Origin: Lingula anatina
Taxonomy: Eukaryota > Brachiopoda > Lingulata > Lingulida > Lingulidae
Length of the DNA stretch: 52,405 bases
NCBI RefSeq assembly: GCF_001039355.2
Contig: NW_019775844.1
Location: forward strand, 18,918-71,322
Direction of reading: 5' to 3'
In this document: in pieces, positions 10,617 to 23,401 of the stretch
Layout: each line of letters opens with the position of its first letter
Position numbering within the stretch: the stretch's first letter is position 1
Made by a program: the position numbers and the translations under genes
Notes under the pieces: model-generated
The model's input: the letters and a program-made list of their open reading frames with translations, nothing else
What the model was told of the DNA's origin: nothing
Database searches by the model: none

Positions 10617-13600
10617 ATGGACACTGAGGTACTATATAGCCGAGGTAATACAGAAAACGAATACTTTCAACGACCCAAGAAACACAAAATAATCCCTGCA
10701 GAAGAAAATGAACAAGTAAAGAGGATACACCTTGACAACCAGGTAAATATTAACACATAACTTGAATAAAAATAATATTTACTTTAAATTATATTTGCTT
10801 CAGGGTATATGCTTTTTAACATGGTCGTTTCTGAGCTGTTTCGCTTTCATCACTAGTGTTGTTTTGTAAAACTTTGCTGGGTGTCATACTGGGCCGGTGA
10901 GACCGGAATTCAGGTCATCTTCTCCTATATGGACCTCGGTGTCCAGTAACTGTAGCCAGTATTTCTGCCATAAATATGGGTAAAATTTTTATTCCTGGCG
11001 GACTTGAATCCTGTTGACATAAGTCAGTGTAATGAAGGTTCACTCTTTTTATCATGTCCGACCCATTATACATGAAATAGCAACGTAAATACTACTGTCA
11101 GCAATGTATATGCATTTATTGTCGTTTAACGGTTCAACGATGACCTGTCTTAGGAGGAAGGGCATTTGAGAGTTATACAGACGGTGAACAGATCTTGTGA
11201 GAAGGGGAAAGATCATTCGAGGTCGATCAGCGCTGCTGTACAGACACTGGTTCTCCACTTTATTCCTTATAAAATTATTTTGTATAAAGACAGTTGTATG
11301 AAAAAATTGGTTTTCTTAGGTGTTGTAAAGTTATCTGATTTATATAAGTAAGAACTGTACCAGAATTGGAATTGGAATTGGACTGTGCGGGAGATCTAAC
11401 TCTTATGACTGGTGACGGAGCAAAGGCTTTATGTGAGGCACATCGACTCCTTGCTAATTATTAATAAATAATGTTGATGTTTGAAGATGAAGTGGTTTTA
11501 GTCGTTGAGAGTAATTAGACGATAAATAATTTATATACGTTTAAGCATTAACGAATTAGAATATAACATTTTTAGTAAGCACATGCAATTGCTTCATACA
11601 ATCACCGATTTGCCCACTCTTTGGCATGGTTGTTATAGGCGTTGCAATTCTGTACTTGTGTGATGTATACAGAACTACGTTGGTTAACACTTCCAGAAAG
11701 TATTGATGTATACTAGATGTGATTTTGCCTTCATTTTTTATGCTTCTGTCATGTTTGATTGGACTTCTTATTTTGGTACGTTGAAAATTTGTGTGATCCC
11801 TTTACGCCCCCCGCCAATACTCCCCCGCATTGATACTTCCCCGCACCGCTACTGCCCATACCGATCCAGCATACGGCTTTCCCCAAAATCGACATGCAAC
11901 AATCGCTTAGTTGAAATTTTCTTCATGCGCACAGGCTTTCTAATTTGGATATAAATACAAACGAACATTAGGCGAAATGACTTACCTTTTAGAGCAAATT
12001 ATGTCTGATCTACTGGCCTCTCTCCCTGTATCCGACATTGGACCAAGAACCATGGCACACTACATTCCATGTGTTGCTGTACTGAAGCAGTTATTCTCTT
12101 GTTTACCTTTATTTAGGACTCAACGGAGGATCGAAATGCTATAGCCATTGTCGGCGTAGGGTGTCGTTTTCCCGGCGCAGATAATTTAGACGATTTTTGG
12201 AAAGTGTTGTGCAATGGCGAAAATCACGTGGTGGACATCCCCAAAGATCGTTGGGATAATGACCTGTACTATGATTCTGATCGGCTCTCGACCGGGAAGA
12301 CATGCATCAAAAAGGCTGGATTCATCAAAAAGTAACTTAACTTTACAAAAGCAGTGACTTATAATTAATTGCTATGCTGTTTGTGTCAGTTACATGTTCT
12401 CATAATTATATGTACATGTGAACTAGCTGTATTTCTCAAACGAAATAATAAAAGCATAATATCTTTACGTTACTACTTTGCTTTCTCATTCCACAAAATT
12501 GGATACGAAAGTTGCATTTTATCTTTCTAACATCATTTCATATGCAGTATTTTAATCCAAATCTTAGCCTAAATCTGGGCCCTAGATGTCTTCAATCCTT
12601 TTTCCAGTTATGAGTGGTTTGACAATGACGTGTACGGCATAAATGATGAAGAAGCAAAACGCATGGACCCCCAGCAGAGATGGGTTCTGGACTGCTGCTA
12701 TATGGCACTTGAAAATGCTGGGATTCCGCTTGAAACCGTCCGTGATAGCAACACAGGCGTATACATAGGTATAATACAAATTATATATCACGCTTTTTTC
12801 CATCCACCTGTTTTATAAACACCCGGATGCATGGATCTTTAAAGTTGGAATTGTAATAAATCTTGCTCATATAGCATAATAACAATGTTCAATCATGTAA
12901 TCAAAAATTTAAGTCAATTCTGTAGGCAATAATGTTTATCCATTGCTATAGTTTGTACATAGCCAATCCGAGCAGCCGCTGAAGTACATGTATGTGGAAC
13001 GCTTTGAAACGTGCGTTTTGAATAATGACCAAACGAAACCAAGTAAACATTTGACATCTCCCTAAACTATTTAGGTAGCATGAACGATGATTTCAAGGAC
13101 CTCATGCAAGATCCTGAAACCATGAACGAATACTCAGTGACTGGAGCGTCAAGCAGCATCCTATCAGCCAGGGTTTCGTATGTCTTTGGCCTTCGAGGCC
13201 CCTCCATGACCATAGACACTGCCTGTTCCTCGTCACTAGTTGCCATAAATGCGGCTTCAAATGCTTTACAAAACGGTAGGGTACATGCAGTATACGCACA
13301 GTGTGGGAAAATTATACATAAATGACGGAGTATATGATTACGATGTTAGATATTATGATACATGTATATGAGTATATGATATACGTATATGACGTATGAG
13401 TTTTTTTTTGAAAACGTACATATATCAGAATGGTTCATATATCCATTGTGCATTTAAATTATATTTTGTTATGAAGATTTATATACGCACTTATGAATTG
13501 AAATTGTTTGTATACATACTTTCAACTAAAAGCTGTTTTTAAATATCCATATTTGTACGTAACTAATTTACGCATCAAATCTAATGCAAATTTGGAAAGC

Positions 13601-16600
13601 TCTCAAAAAGTAGATGGCCGCGTGTACCTTTACCATGTTCTACCATTCATTACACTACAACAAATACTGCATGGGAGTACACAAGAACCTCCTCGTCCCC
13701 CAACACATACTCACACCAACACAGTTGAACCATAATATTTACATTAAAGGAGACTGCGACATGGTGTTGTGTGGAGGAGTTAGCTGCATTTTGAACCCGT
13801 ACGCTCATATTGCACTTAGCAAGTCAGGAATGGTGTCCCCGACAGGCCAATGTAAGGCGTTTACCGCCGAAGCTGACGGATATGCCCGCGGAGAGGGATG
13901 TGGGATTGTAGTGTTAAAAAGACTGAAAGACGTAAGTGAAATGTTCAGTTATAATGGCATATCCAGTTTCAGTATATATCATCAAGCAGCATTATAAAAG
14001 TCGGCTGTGGCACAGGATAAAGCATGTGCCCCCTCCCCCAATAAAGTTTGGCGCTAAACGGATCTGGTATTTTCTGTCTTTGAATTCTTTTTATGTCTGG
14101 TATTTATAGACATTGTTTCATATTACCCAAAAAATTATATTCAAACAAATTTTGCTTGCTTTTTGTGTTGTATGTATTTGGGGCAGATAAGAAGTTAATT
14201 CACATAAGAAGTCCAAATTCAACCAAATATTTGAAAGAGTACATTTATGGCTGATTGAGTGATTTTTTCCCTTGGCATGTCTTCTTTATTTGAGTTACAT
14301 CGGAAACTATAATGGAAGTGGTTTATATGCGTTTTTGGGAATCCACACTCCAACGACATTCGGTTCAGGGGTGTTATGTCATTTTGTGTATTTTCACCAG
14401 GCTCTGGAGAACAATGATAATATTTGGGCCCTGGTGTCATCGGTCGTGAATCAAGACGGTTCCACCGCGCACCCGATGACCAGCCCCTCAAAAGATCAAC
14501 AAATGGCATTATTCAGAAAGTTAAAAGACAGACAAAGCATTGACCCCGATGATGTACAGTATGTTGAGGCTCATGGTAAGTGGTGTTCATTCATCCTGCT
14601 TATTAAAAAACGGCCACTGTTATATCTTTTATTGACTATACTTGATGCTCTCAAAACGATGATAACATTTTTAAATGGATACTTGATTTTTTCTGAACGG
14701 CTACACCACCACAATTCACTTAAAATTTTGCTTCCTACGCACCTGTTAGTACGTTCAAAGGACCCCATCCACTTGCATATGTTTGGGATTTTATATATAC
14801 GAAATCTTCCGCTTCTTGGTGATCAATATGTATGTAAATCCAAAGCTACATGTTATATACATCGCCAGGTAAACACATTTTTTTCAGGAACAGGCACCCA
14901 GGTTGGAGATTTCACCGAGGCTAATTCAATAGGCCAGTTTTTTGAACGAGGTAAGAGACAATTGCCCAGTATAACTATAGGCTCCGTGAAGACAAACATA
15001 GGTCACCTTGAATCAGCTGCTGGAGTGGCAGGGCTGATCAAAGTTCTTCTCATGATGAAACATGGTCTTTTTGTGCCCTCCTTACACTTCAAAGATGGCA
15101 AACCCAATCCAAAAATACCATTTAAAGACCTTGGCTTGAGAGTTTCAACAGAAATGACATCATGGAATTTCCCAAATGACCAAAGACGAATGGCATTTGT
15201 TAACTCTTTTGGATTCGGAGGAACAAATGCTGCCGCTCTCGTGAAGCAATTTGAATTACCTGAAGCACCCAGCACCTGTAATGAATTAGCTTTTGTTGCC
15301 AAGGACTCTGATCCACCCCTAAATACCCCTGGTACCGAGGTTTGCAAACAAAATGGATCTTCGTCAGCCATTGGATTAGGTATCACAGGCGCCTCAATTC
15401 CCCATAAGGTGATTTGCATCTCTGCCAACTCGGTGGGTTCCCTGAGACGCTCTGCAAATGAAATCATAGATGATATTACCAACAAATGCTTGACAGATCA
15501 GGACCTTGACATGCTAATGTATACGTCTACATGCAGAAGGACGCACCATCGTGTTCGGCTCGCAACAGTCACCACTTCTGTTAAAGACCTTCGGGACAAG
15601 CTCTCATCATGCTTAAAACGACAGTTTCATGTTGAAAGAAAGAAGGTGCGGGTCATATACTTATTCTCTGGCGTTGCAACAACATGGAAGGGAATGTGTC
15701 ACCAGCTGCTGATGTTCGACAAAGTCTTTTCAGCAAAAATGTCAGAGATTGACAAGATTCTAACCCCCAAGACAGGTTGGTCTGTCTTGAATAAATTAGT
15801 TGATCAGGAAGATGTGTCTGATCCAGAAGTCGAACCAATAGTGATATTTGCTTGTCAGGTTTGTCTCGTCGCATTGTGGCGCCACTGGGGCATTGAACCG
15901 CATGCTGTTGTTGGTCAGTCTGTTGGTGAAGTGGCAGCTTTCTACTGCGCAGGTGTCATGTCCTTGGAAGAGGCAGCACATATAATTTGCACACGCACAA
16001 AACATGTGTCAAAAGCGGGAAAAGGTCAAATGATGGTAGTAGAGAATTTTGCTACTGAAAAACTTAAGCCTCTTTTACAAAATAAGTTCAATGGGGCAGT
16101 CGAAATTTCCATTTTCAATAGTCTCATGTCAAATACAGTGTCTGGTAGTCCCGAGCATATAAGAACTTTGAAAGAAATTCTCGGGGAACAACATTATACT
16201 GCTGTGAATACCATCGACTTGCCTGTTCATATTGCCTATCATTCTCAACACATGGAAGCTGCTGGCCAAAACATTGCGTTTGAACTTAAGGATATGACAT
16301 TGGGAACGGCTCACAAAGACATGCGCAATACGCAAAATATTGCATTATACTCAACGGTAACGGGAAGATGCTTGGAAACAGATGATCACGTCCCTAGTTC
16401 ATACTGGAGAGAGAATGTCAGATGCCCTGTTTTGATGAGTGAGGCCATTGGAGCTGCGCTTCAGGAGGAATGCACCAACGTTGTGTTGGAGATTGGTCCA
16501 AGACCAGTTTTTGGACGTTTCATTGATCAGTTTGAAAATGCTAATGGCCTTGTTGTGCTTCAATCTATGAAGAAGGGACTGAGTGCAGAGCCCCTTCTTC

Positions 16601-19600
16601 TTTCATTAGCTGAGATGTACGAAAAAGGGGTGAATCCATTGTGGAACAAAATCGTTTCTATTCCAGTGGCTTTACGACAAAAGCCTAGACATCATTTTGA
16701 CTCAAAAGCAAATATCATCCACACGCGTACTGCAAGGGAGCGTCAATATGGAATGCACCACTCTTCCCACCCGTACATAAGACGAATGCCAGGCCCCTCT
16801 CCAGAATACGTGGCAACCATAAATAAAAAATCAACCCCTTTTATTTATGACCATGTTATGGTAGGAGCCGGAATTGTGGTTCCTGCCGCATTTTATGTAG
16901 ACGTGGCTCTCACTGCAGTATCCGAGCTCTCAAACAGGCCCCCTGCATTTTTCTTGCTTCAGATTAATTTTTTGGAACCATTGTTTGTCAGCCGTGACAG
17001 TGAGCTGGATGTTCATGTAGTTTTTGAGTTTGATGAGGCACATAAAATAGGAAAAGATGTTTATCCTGTTGCAATCAAGGACAATAAGAAAACATTTGCT
17101 GAAGGAAAAATTGTTAGGAAAGATGACATACCGAAAAGGACCATGCTTGATATATGTGATATTGAAAGCAGATGCACAACAAATTTGCCTGTTGACCAGA
17201 TTTACGATGGACTGCATAACGCTGGGTTTCATTATGGATCATCAATGAAATGTATCACTGACTTTTTAGTGGCCAGAGATGAATGCATCTCAGCATTTGA
17301 AATCCCCCAGCATATCATTGAAGATATGTACCGCACTTCAATCCACCCTTCAGTTCTAGATTCAGTCATGCAAACTGTAGGGGTGCTCTGCTCAGATCCA
17401 TTGAATGACCAAAGACAAGTAACCAAAATAATCCCAGTTAGCATTGGCAGCATATCAGTGCTTCAAAAGCCCTCCACAACCATGAAAGCCTACTGTCGAA
17501 TGATGTGCCACAGATTGGGTAAAGCCCATTTCAACTGCTCCCTTTTGTCAGTGAATGGGGATGTCATTGCTGAATTGCGGAACTGTGTGATGAAATTGTT
17601 TGGCAAGAACACACCAGAGAATTTCCTTGGTCACCTTACCTGGGACAAGGTAAATTCAGACAGGCCTTATGCAAAACACCAGAGTAAAGGCATAGTTTTT
17701 ATCGACAGGAACAGTGCAGTGGCGTGGATGGAAGGTGGGCTAAGTTTTCCAGAATGCAGTGAAGAGGAGGAGCTCAAAAACTGGATGGAAAGAAACCTTT
17801 CAAGTCATCTGCAACATTCAAAATACATAGTGTATGCTTGGGGAGCAAAAACAACCAGCGATGAAGAAATGGACACACAGGAAATGTTTGAGGGATGTCA
17901 GAGAGCATGCACAGGTTTGCGTCTTCTCATGAAGATTCTCATTGAAATGCAAATTACGATCCCCGTCATCGTCCTTACAGTTTCATGCCAAAGCATCAGT
18001 TTCCAAGATTTTCAGGGAACACCTCATTTTAGCCCATTTGGTGCCCAGCTATGGGGAATGGTGAGATGCTTCTTAAAAGAGGAGACATATGAAAAGATAA
18101 GTCTCGTTGATCTCTTTTCTGGATCCCCTGTTGAGACAGAAACACTCAGGTGCTACCTCGAAGATCCTGATTCCTTCGTAGAAAACCACCCTGAAATTGT
18201 GATTAAAGAAGACAGTGTGTACAAACCATCTCTAACCAAGGCAATGACGGATCTCAACTATGCCAGATATCGAAAAAATGTGGCTGAAGAAGGATGTCCT
18301 GTGAGACTTGTCTCCAGTGATCCAAATGGTTACAGTGAACTGCGATTCCAGCACCAAGCCAGATGCAACAATGAGCCCATTGACCCAGGTGATGTTAAAG
18401 TGGACGTTCATCATGCATTCCTTCATCAGATCAAAGGTACCCCTGCAACCATCTCAGAATATGATAATCCTTGTCATCTTCGGTATATGTCCCAGTCAGG
18501 CGACCATGGCGTCATTTCATACACTTTGGTTGGTAAAGTTGCAGATGACAACAGGAAATCAGATCTTTCGAATGGTGATGAGATTTTCACTTGTTGTCTT
18601 TCCCCAGTTGAGTCCTTTGTCCATGTGCCAAAAGAATGTGTGGTTTTGTCCAGACTCATTCCACGGGATGTGGTCCCAATATTCCCTGTTGTCCACCTTG
18701 CCAAACAGATTTTAGATTGGTGTATCAAACATGCGTTCCCTGGGAGCCAGTGTCTGATACTGGTACACAATGATGATAATTCGCCTTTGGTTCAGGTCTT
18801 GACAGACATGGCCCGTGTTGCAAAATTTAATATAGAAAGCCTGTCCAAACATGCCTTATCCAAGAGCGTCGGCCTGCAGTCATGTCAGACAGTTCTGGTT
18901 ATGACTGAGATCACCCGGTCTGAAATTGTCCAGTTAGGGAAAGTATTCAGCCAAGCACAATGTCTTCTATTCTTTGAAGAATTTATTCAGAGCAACAAAT
19001 ACCGGGCTCTTCAAAGATCTTTTCCAAATGCCCAGAAGAAGAGATTCTCAATTTATGATCAGTTGTTAATGCATCAGTTAAGGGCAAAGGTACCAATGAC
19101 AGTGGAGTGGCTTTGTACTTACAGTGCAGACCTAGCACTGAACTACGAACTGAAGCAATTTGTGCTGACGAATCAGTCACCAAATATGCGTTTTGAATTT
19201 GGAAATGAAACTGTGGCAAATACAAGAATGGATATCTGCAAAGATACCCATGCAATTTACATCATTTCAATACCACAATCTGGAGATGTGTTTGCCCCCA
19301 AGAACAGACTGTTTCGTTCTGATTCTTGCTATGTGGTAATTGGAGGCCTGACAGGCCTAGGTCGGCTAATCACTGAGTGTTTAGCCAAACACAAAGCTGG
19401 TGTCATTGCAACAATATCTCGTTCTGATCCAACTGCAGATCAGTTACGTGAGAGACGAGATCTTGAAATCAAACACCAAGTTACGATTTTCCACGAGCAA
19501 GCTGATGTTTCCAATTACACTTCAATTTCCTGTGCTTTTGAAAGACTTGCACAACGCAAAATCCCAATTAAAGGCATTTTTCATGGCGCTGCTGTTTTGG

Positions 19601-21690
19601 CCGATGGTGCCTTTGTAAATCAAAATCAAGACACATTTGAAAGAGCGATAGCTCCCAAAATCAAGGGTTCCTGGAACTTACACAAGCTATCCATCAACCT
19701 TCATCTCGACTACTTTGTGATGCATTCCTCAGTCGCATCTCTGCTGGGAAACCCAGGCCAAACAAACTACGGAGCTGGCAATGCATTCATGGACAGCCTT
19801 GCTCACTATAGAAGGCAGCACCATCTGCCTGCACAGTCCATCAACTGGGGCGCTCTGAACTTAGGCCTTCTAAATCAGAACCCAAATACAGAGCAGAGAC
19901 TAAGAAAAGAAGGGATAAATGCATTAAATGAAGAAGACACATTGGAATGTTTCCTCCATGCACTTCTGTGCGATGATGTACAGGCCATGTATGCAGATAT
20001 TCCCTTCAAGACCAACAACAAAAATCTCCCCTCGACTGATGAAACCGATTCACCAGAGGACACACTGAAGATAGAACAGATCAGGGATTTGCCAATTGGA
20101 GACAGAAAACAGTACATCAAACACTGGGTGATGCGAACGGCAGGAACAATTCTGATGGACCCCAATACGATGGATGAAAACCGACCTTTGAGTGATTTGG
20201 GTTTTGACTCTCTGAATATGATGTCATTCATCCGCAAAGTAAAGGACCAATTCCAAGTTTCCCTTACTCCCGCAGTGCTGATGAGCAGTGATCAAAAACC
20301 AACTACATTTGCCGACCTCATTGAAAGATTTATTGGAGTTGGATTTCAACGGCATAGTCCACATTCTCCTGACAGGCGCATCCAAAAGCCTGCCTTCACA
20401 CACAGATATATGTTAAATAGTCAGGGATCAAAAGAAGACCTCGGAAACCACATAATTGTGAAAATCAGGTTACCAGAACAGAGTCGTGCTGGCGACGTAG
20501 CTCTTTGGCAAAATATTATCAGGATACTGTCAGAAGAAAACCCGACCCTCAGGATGAGATACAGAGGAAATGGTGAGCTAGAAACAGACACCATAGAGTT
20601 TCTTTTGAATGATCCTTTGGAGGTGCAGTGCATAGACGGAACGGAAGATTCAATGGAACAAAGCATAAAGGAGATTATGAGGAGCCCTTTCAACAGTTTC
20701 ATAGAATCACCTTGGCGTGTTGCTTTTGTAAACACCACACCGCCAATCGTGCTATTTGTGTTTCATCACATAGCGGTGGACGTGGATTCGATGAGGATAA
20801 TGTTCCAGGATCATGTCCTTCCTTATCTGCGTAATGCCTCGGCAGGCATACCTTTGACATCACATTTGGGTAAAGTCAGCGCAATACCTAGTTTAGCTGA
20901 GGCCTTAGATCGCCATCTTACCGAAGAAGAAAAGGCTAGATTAAAAGTGTTTTGGAAAAATATTCTGCCTAAAAAAGTACCGCTAGTGCAAGTCTCAACC
21001 AAAGCGTTACCTGAATGCACTTTTGGAAAGTCTCTATCTGTAACAGGGCAGATAGGAGACGATTTGATCGAGGATTTATTCAGATGGCGTGATAGCGATG
21101 AATTCACACCTTTTCAGTTCATATGTAGCATTTATCAACTTTTACTTCATGCTACATCACAAATTGGAGGATTTGTCATATCTGCCAGTGTCAACATGCG
21201 TGTTGCACTGGGAATGGAGGGGGTGATGACGAATTGTGAGAACATTCTGCCTATTCCAGTTCACTTTGAGAGCCATTCTCAAACATTCAGGGAGTTCCTG
21301 AGAACCAACAAGAACATTATTCGTGAATGCTGTGTCGAAAATGCCATTTGTCCTCCGGAGCTAATATATGATGAAATGCCCCAAGAACAAGTTGAGAACA
21401 TTGGGAAACATCTCATTATCTACCACAGATCCGTGATTGAGGAAGACAATCCCCAGTTAGGAGGAGCTGTAATAGAGCATTATTTGTTAGATTTCTACAG
21501 GGAAACCAAACTTGAAGTCATCGAGGCTTATCATCCGAAGCGCATTGAACTTAAATTCCAGGGATCTTGCGATTTGCTGGACGGTGAGACGATTCATATC
21601 CTCATGAGGCGACTCATTGCACTTGTGGAAGCTACAATTAGAAACCCGGATCATACTTTAGAGACCCTAATAGAGAACGCGAGAGCATAA
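10617..21690 (+). CDS. Iterative type I polyketide synthase, KS-AT-DH-ψER-KR-ACP-C
   Basis: Exons by GT-AG and reading frame: 10617-10742, 12117-12331, 12608-12768, 13075-13275, 13750-13931, 14401-14575, 14888-21690; 2620 aa from this ATG. The enzyme should build a polyketide from malonyl-type units in the cytosol. Visible sites: KS C218 (DTACSSSL), H353 (EAHGTGTQ), H393 (KTNIGH); AT S698 (GQSVGE, usually GHSxGE) and H805 (AYHSQHM); DH H1009 ([11 protein letters not shown]) and D1178 ([10 protein letters not shown]); KR GGLTGLG at 1839, S1968, Y1981, N1985; ACP S2128 (GFDSL); terminal condensation-like HHIAVD at 2313-2318. No thioesterase, methyltransferase or working ER is seen. Six introns interrupt the KS half, whereas the last 2266 residues lie in one exon. 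The start is the latest in-frame ATG; an upstream exon at 10298 may extend it. Splice sites are inferred, not proven. Related animal PKSs make pigments and polyenes; the product here is unknown. Confidence 0.93.
10743..12116 (+). other. PKS intron 1
   Basis: The donor GTAAAT follows CAG at 10740-10742, and the acceptor is TTTATTTAG at 12108-12116. Phase is 0. The intron is AT-rich with no recognisable insertion or exon. Confidence 0.6.
18015..19300 (+). other. PKS segment: structural KR followed by degenerate enoyl reductase
   Basis: After the DH, a stretch containing [18 protein letters not shown] and ISLVDL matches the structural (non-catalytic) KR subdomain of animal FAS/PKS. It is followed by an ER-like fold remnant: [14 protein letters not shown], then GDEIFTCCL...[10 protein letters not shown], then a predicted beta strand CLILVH. 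Where a functional ER has the glycine-rich NADPH loop (GGVG type), this protein reads HNDDNSPLV (residues 1647-1655). I infer that the ER is catalytically dead. The ER assignment rests on order and weak motif similarity, so a structure prediction would be a useful check. Confidence 0.6.
20395..21687 (+). other. PKS C-terminal condensation-like domain
   Basis: Residues about 2190-2619, after the ACP, form a roughly 430-residue domain with the HHxxxDx signature of the NRPS condensation / CoA-dependent acyltransferase fold (HHIAVDVDS, second His at 2314, Asp at 2318; the usual Gly after Asp is Val). Length and position match the single C domain at the end of some fungal reducing PKSs such as lovastatin nonaketide synthase. 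No adenylation domain follows. Likely roles are product release onto an amine or alcohol, or an acyl transfer; neither is shown by sequence. Confidence 0.75.
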
Positions 21691-22354
21691 CATTTGCCAG
21701 TTGCTCTTTACCATTATTGAAGTATGGAAATCCTTGTAAATAGTATACCAGCAATGTTGATTTTATGCAATAGATCAGTAGATGGCCAAATTTCATCTTA
21801 TTTTGGTCACCAACGACAGCCTGGCACACAAAGCAGACATGTTGCTGTATGAAGCATTTTTTTCTAGAGGGCGAATAGGCATAACTTAGTATGTATTATA
21901 AGTATGTAGCAGACAGCTTGCATGATATATGTCCGTTATCCTTCAGAAAAAAACTCATGATCATTGCAATATTTAATACTTTTTATTCCTGAATTGGCGT
22001 ATTTTTCGAATCACCGTGATTGTAAATAGTGGAATGTACTTTGAGTGTTGTGAGTAATTGATTGAGAGGGATAGTTACCTAAAGCATGTCTAGTCTAGGT
22101 TCTACGGCCTGTGGAACCTTTCAAGTTTGAAAATTTATAGAAATCAAAGTGCAATATTTATATCTGGATGTTAGACTGATTTGGCCGCGGAAAGCCTCTC
22201 AGGAAGACGGTTATTTAGCATTGTGCCACTATATATACATTTAAAAGATACGTTACTCTCCTTTTAAGAGTATGGTTACCATGTCTTAGATGGACCTTTT
22301 CAAAGAACCGTTAGCATAACCTCTTCAATTCATTATCCAAAATGAACATTTCAA
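21691..22354. other. Region downstream of the PKS gene
   Basis: This should contain the PKS 3' UTR. No AATAAA signal is apparent in the first 600 bases after the stop codon, so the poly(A) site uses a variant or lies further on. No other feature is seen. Confidence 0.4.
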
Positions 22355-22622
22355 CAGTGGCGGATACAGAGAGAGGGGGGGGGGAGGGGGAGGGGGGTCA
22401 GGGGGGTCCTGACCGCCCCCTCGGTTTCTGAAAAAAATCACACTAATATTCCCCTCTTGGAATTTGAATTTTGACTAACTGATTTATAGTTCTTAACTGT
22501 ACCAAATAGCACCATCTGCCCTCCAAAACAGTCCAAGGGGGCCGAGGGTTGGTTTCGTATCCGAGGCCTGTCCTTCCTGTATAATCGCCCCCGCCCTTCA
22601 AATAATCCTGGATCTGCCCCTG
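22355..22622 (+). mobile_element. hAT-like MITE, copy 1
   Basis: The ends are CAGTGGCGGATACAG and CTGGATCTGCCCCTG, imperfect inverted repeats of a CAGNGGCGGATCCAGG family. The interior is shared with 34140-34450 and, inverted, with 49695-49986: GTTTCTGAAAAAAATCACAC, CCCCTCTTG, CTTCAAATAATCCTGGA. There is no coding capacity. The hAT assignment rests on the TIR style only; a clean 8-bp target duplication was not found. Confidence 0.7.
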
Positions 22623-23000
22623 TTTAAATGTGCTGCAGCATTCAGAGACATATCAGCTGTCTCTGTAATGCCTCAGTAATTCAGATGAAGCATTATAGAG
22701 GCTATTGTCGGCTGTTGCAGCCAAACAAAATTAGTTTTGTAAATATTTGCTTCGATCACGTAATTAAGTCAACACTTAATTATTATGGCTGTCAACATGT
22801 CTCCGATTTTCGACTTCTATGTTATTTATCTATGTTAGACCTCAACCTGTATAGATATGAGATAAATATACTCGAGGATTAGCTGATATTTATACAACCT
22901 AAAATATGGATTGCTTGTTATGAAAAGCAATACTTGAAACATTGAAAATGTTGTTGATTGATTTGAAAGTAATGGTTACTTTGACTTTGTAATTGTTTAA

Positions 23001-23217
23001 GCCCCCTTTACACTGGACGGCGTCCTTTCCTCGTCCAACAGTACGACCCCGTTTGACAGTAAAAAAAAATACTTTACGTGCCGACAACTGGCCGATCATT
23101 GAGCATTCATTCTGATACCAAATCAATGCTCGTGCCTCCTTTTTACGACCACAGCGATAACAATTTCATGGTCGCAGAAAGGACGCAGAAAAGACGCCGT
23201 CCAGTGTAAAGGGGGTG
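23001..23217. mobile_element. TTAA-flanked MITE (piggyBac- or Kolobok-like)
   Basis: The 217-bp element has inverted ends CCCCCTTTACACTGGACGG...CCGTCCAGTGTAAAGGGGG and is flanked by TTAA on both sides (22997-23000 and 23218-23221). TTAA target duplication is characteristic of piggyBac and also of Kolobok elements. It is non-autonomous, with no open frame of note. Confidence 0.82.
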
Positions 23218-23401
23218 TTAAGAACCATATATTTGTACAAAACGTCACAATACGAGTTATTTTGAATTCAGTTCGGTTTAAAGAGCATACATGTACGTTA
23301 ATCGGTTGTGCCATTACAAAACTGAACTGTGATCACGTCATAGCAGTATACTGAACAAAAACATCATATATATCAGTATTTTATATTTTAATCGCTGCAT
23401 T

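Noticed and set aside
14272-14400. In-frame ATG at 14272 as the start of the PKS
   Set aside because: It lies in the intron before the exon at 14401 and would omit the KS active-site cysteine encoded at 13224-13226. The upstream exons join in frame with good splice sites.
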